Shown here: in pieces, positions 62,677 through 64,000 of the stretch | How the letters are laid out: each line of letters opens with the position of its first letter | Position numbering within the stretch: the stretch's first letter is position 1 | Assembly: GCA_000499405.2 (NCBI GenBank) | Contig: HG738138.1 | Location: forward strand, 2,964,368 to 3,028,367 | Length of the DNA stretch: 64,000 nucleotides | Reading direction: 5' to 3' | Origin: Onchocerca volvulus | Lineage: Eukaryota; Nematoda; Chromadorea; Rhabditida; Onchocercidae | The notes under the pieces: generated by a model | What the model saw: only the letters and a program-made list of their open reading frames with translations | The model's database searches: none | Told to the model about the DNA's origin: nothing | Made by a program: the position numbers and the translations under genes

Positions 62677-63385
62677 ATATGTTTTTGATGGCCAGTATAT
62701 GATGAAATGATTGTACAGTTATATTAAGTTATATTAATGGTGAATTTTTCAGTTTGTGGGATAAAGTATGCAGTTCTGCTGATTGTGGCATAATCAAGTT
62801 ATTATCAACTGTAATCTACAATTATCTTATTGAACTGAAACCATATTTAGCAAGATTGCAGGTGATGATATCATTTGTTCGAAATTCAGTGAATTCATGA
62901 TATCAACTTACTTGACGAGATTTATATGAATTTTCTGTAATGCCAGCTTCTCCGCTGAATATTCTGGTCGTTATTTTAGATAAAAAAAAAACAAATTTTC
63001 TATCTTGGACTTTTGATTTTGGTAAGAAATGAAACAACTGCGTCTCGGATCATATTATTCTTTATCAGACGGTAGTAGCCGGCATTAATAATGGATTCAC
63101 TATTTTAATAACAAAAAGAATTTTGATTTTAAGCAAGTATAGATGACAGAATCTTGTTAATTATTCATTTTGGTTTTTAAGTTCAACCAATCTTTTTTTA
63201 AAAAGGACGATTTCAAAAAAGAAATTCTAAATTTCTTTAATGATATTCGTGCTTCATTTCAGATCAATGATTTTGCGCTAGGCAAAGGGATTTTGTCCAT
63301 CAAAACTCAAAATGCTATCATAAAAAGTTCCATTGATAGTATACTTCAGTCAGGAAAATTTTGTTCCAAAAAATATGAAATATGA
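60554..63385 (+). CDS. TBC1D7-like TBC-domain protein
   Basis: Seven exons: 60554-60749, 61131-61189, 61716-61904, 62118-62231, 62499-62641, 62753-62861, 63182-63385; 337 aa (human TBC1D7 is 293). Matches to human TBC1D7, by memory, are NFRTNYVGRMVGDKAECSRF near the start, a basic VPKVHRVPIWKLLL helix, DFQAKLAIAEQMSIICESNW, WLTKVFDELL, and NLWDKVCSSADCGIIKLLS near the end. I see no IxxDxxR arginine-finger motif of active Rab GAPs, which fits TBC1D7, a scaffold subunit of the TSC complex. The C. elegans TBC-7 protein is the probable orthologue. The exon 1 donor (GTTGGT) and the last exon's AAG acceptor are weak and were set by frame. A GTATTT donor five bases further would put exon 2 in the wrong frame. 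The C-terminal 67 residues are the least certain part. Confidence 0.78.
62646..62675 (+). repeat. T30 homopolymer in an intron of the TBC1D7-like gene
   Basis: Begins four bases after the exon 5 donor. Confidence 0.95.
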
Positions 63386-64000
63386 TAAAACCATTGTAAT
63401 TATTCCTTTTTATTTCCTTACTTGCTTTTCTTTTCCTTTAATTGTTACATTATTTTATGAATTCTATGATGACTTTTTCGTGTCACGAAGAATTCTTCCA
63501 GTGATTTTCGGATTTTATTTTGGCATAAAATAAAACAGCTTTTATTTAACGAGTAATCATCATCATTTTTGGAAATAATGTTAAAATTTCCGAATTCTGT
63601 TACCATTATATAGTCTCCGCTGATATTCAGAAACCAAGAAATACAAATTTACTGGTGGGTAAAATTATTTTAATTTACTGAAATCTTAATCAATCCACTC
63701 GAAAAACTAAATTTCTACAATTTTTTTGGGAATTACTATGTATGTCACGAAATAAAACAAATATCGCTAAGCATTCAGTATTGCTTTGTGCAACCTTAAC
63801 TCATAATTTTCTTTAGCTGAAATGCAACGAGTTTAAATCTTTTTGGAGCTAGTTATTTACCTTCCAGATGTAAGAAGCGACATTTGTAAAATTTAATAGC
63901 TCTCATTCTTTTCCTATTTTTATAATTTGGAGTGAATAAATTAAGCAAATCGTGGCTTGTTATTATCGATGTTATCTATATTACGTTTTTTCATAATTTA
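63386..64000 (+). other. 3' flank of the TBC1D7-like gene
   Basis: 615 bases of AT-rich DNA, probably 3' UTR and intergenic. A 66-codon ORF overlapping the gene end is not credible. AATAAA-like motifs occur near 63753. Nothing else seen. Confidence 0.6.

Overview
The window is AT-rich nuclear DNA of a nematode, most likely a filarial or other spirurid worm. Its genes are split by many GT-AG introns, their exons read as close orthologues of Caenorhabditis elegans proteins, A/T homopolymer tracts are long and frequent, and six of the seven genes whose start codon I could identify have a 3' splice acceptor 1-30 bases before it, as expected for spliced-leader trans-splicing. I see no bacterial, viral or transposase genes, no tRNA or rRNA gene and no CRISPR array.

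Layout, left to right: (1) 361-1148 (+), the last two exons of calcium/calmodulin-dependent kinase I (cmk-1). (2) 2874-7740 (-), all 12 exons of the sex-determination E3 ligase adaptor FEM-1. (3) 7741-22146, about 14 kb with no convincing gene but several hairpins and a microsatellite cluster; it must hold the 5' exon(s) and promoter of the next gene. (4) 22147-34309 (+), 14 exons of the netrin receptor UNC-5, complete except for the signal-peptide exon. (5) 34898-36145 (-), a five-exon tryparedoxin/nucleoredoxin-like thiol oxidoreductase with a CGHC active site. (6) 38590-41351 (+), a seven-exon calcineurin-B-homologous EF-hand protein (CHP1/PBO-1 type). (7) 43608-47750 (+), a 13-exon poly(ADP-ribose) glycohydrolase with an N-terminal PIP box. 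(8) 48595-54883 (-), a 19-exon mitochondrial 2-oxoglutarate dehydrogenase E1 (OGDH). (9) 57761-58879 (+), the RAD6-type E2 UBC-1 with an acidic tail. (10) 60554-63385 (+), a TBC1D7-like protein.

I joined the exons by hand. Every junction keeps the reading frame, and the lengths fit the families: FEM-1 637 aa, CHP1-like 195, PARG 634, OGDH 1028, UBC-1 198, TBC1D7-like 337, thioredoxin-like 174, and UNC-5 929 without its first exon. The genes do not form an operon or a single pathway. They look like a conserved chromosomal neighbourhood: as far as I recall, at least six of the C. elegans orthologues lie on chromosome IV.

I found no new biochemical system. The observations most worth checking are the canonical PCNA-binding motif in PARG (with a second degenerate copy), the 20-bp palindrome around a CRE core just after the parg stop codon, two long hairpins, the CGHC active site on a probably mitochondrial tryparedoxin-like protein, an insertion in the first thrombospondin repeat of UNC-5, and a TBC1D7-like gene in a phylum whose model species lacks TSC1 and TSC2.
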